NCBI GenBank assembly: GCA_902489925.1
Contig: CABUBX010000005.1
Span: forward strand, 1-50,306
DNA length: 50,306 nt
Direction: 5' to 3'
Source: an uncultured Lachnospiraceae bacterium
Lineage (GTDB): Bacteria > Bacillota > Clostridia > Lachnospirales > Lachnospiraceae
Positions 50,203-50,306 of this stretch are shown here, piece after piece (the stretch's first letter is position 1; every line of letters begins with the position of its first letter). Both the position numbers and the translations under genes were made by a program. The notes below the pieces were generated by a model. That model searched no databases. It was given only the letters and a program-made list of their open reading frames with translations, and was not told the origin of the DNA.

Positions 50203-50306
50203 GCGCCGACAAAAATGATGCAAAGCGACTGCTTGCAGGCGCAATTGCATCATTTTGTCGGCATAGGGCGAAAGCCCGTGACCGAAGCAAACGAAGTTTG
50301 CTTTGG
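50203..50306. repeat. Nested palindromes at the window edge (REP-like)
   Basis: GCCGACAAAAATGATGCAA (50205-50223) pairs with TTGCATCATTTTGTCGGC (50245-50262), one bulged base. An inner CTGC/GCAG hairpin lies between. GGGC-GAAA-GCCC follows (50266-50277), and then an 11-bp stem with a GAA loop (50282-50306). No coding frame fits. It may continue beyond the window. Confidence 0.6.

Overview
The window looks like a chromosomal segment of a spore-forming, low-to-mid GC, Gram-positive anaerobe of the Clostridia, most likely Lachnospiraceae. The basis is the gene content: spoVG, SpoIID and SpoIIQ-type sporulation proteins, a glgC-glgD pair, a DUF4250 protein, a DnaD plus DnaI-type helicase loader pair, a class B-type sortase, acetate kinase and strong AGGAGG ribosome binding sites. 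No rRNA, tRNA, CRISPR array, transposase or phage gene was seen.

Layout. Positions 1-4.9 kb are visibly A+T-rich and accessory: small secreted proteins and lipoproteins, including a tandem lipoprotein duplication whose second copy is broken by a one-base frameshift. From 4.9 to 9.6 kb is an ABC exporter operon (ATPase, large permease, membrane-anchored CARDB-like extracellular protein). From 9.7 to 14.5 kb is a sigma-54 activator gene with its own sigma-A promoter, followed by a textbook -24/-12 promoter in front of lysA, dapF and a C39-like peptidase gene. Then come glmM, a convergent DUF4250 gene, a cobalamin nucleotide-loop operon (cobU, cobS, cobC-type phosphatase, cobT), rarA, a second histidine phosphatase, an alkaline-phosphatase-superfamily phosphodiesterase and an MFS transporter (to 24.1 kb). 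The zinc uptake operon znuA-znuC-znuB carries a Fur/Zur-like operator over its start site. A family 2 glycosyltransferase follows.

From 27.9 to 33.0 kb the minus strand carries prs, dnaI-like, dnaD and murC. The murC-dnaD gap holds two clusters of DnaA boxes, one forming a long inverted repeat. On the plus strand follow glgC-glgD, spoVG and a MATE exporter. A minus-strand LPXTG-like surface protein has nine 12-residue repeats. Then come pth-mfd, a PrsA-type foldase, a sortase and ackA. A minus-strand group closes the window: a GIY-YIG protein, a SpoIIQ-like protein with a dead LytM site, and SpoIID. The far right edge is packed with nested palindromes.

Functional links. lysA/dapF (meso-DAP and lysine), glmM and murC feed peptidoglycan synthesis. 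dnaD/dnaI and DnaA boxes concern replication initiation. glgCD, spoVG, spoIID and spoIIQ belong to the stationary phase and sporulation programme. The most interesting signals are the sigma-54 control of lysA-dapF and the DnaA-box architecture upstream of the helicase-loader operon.
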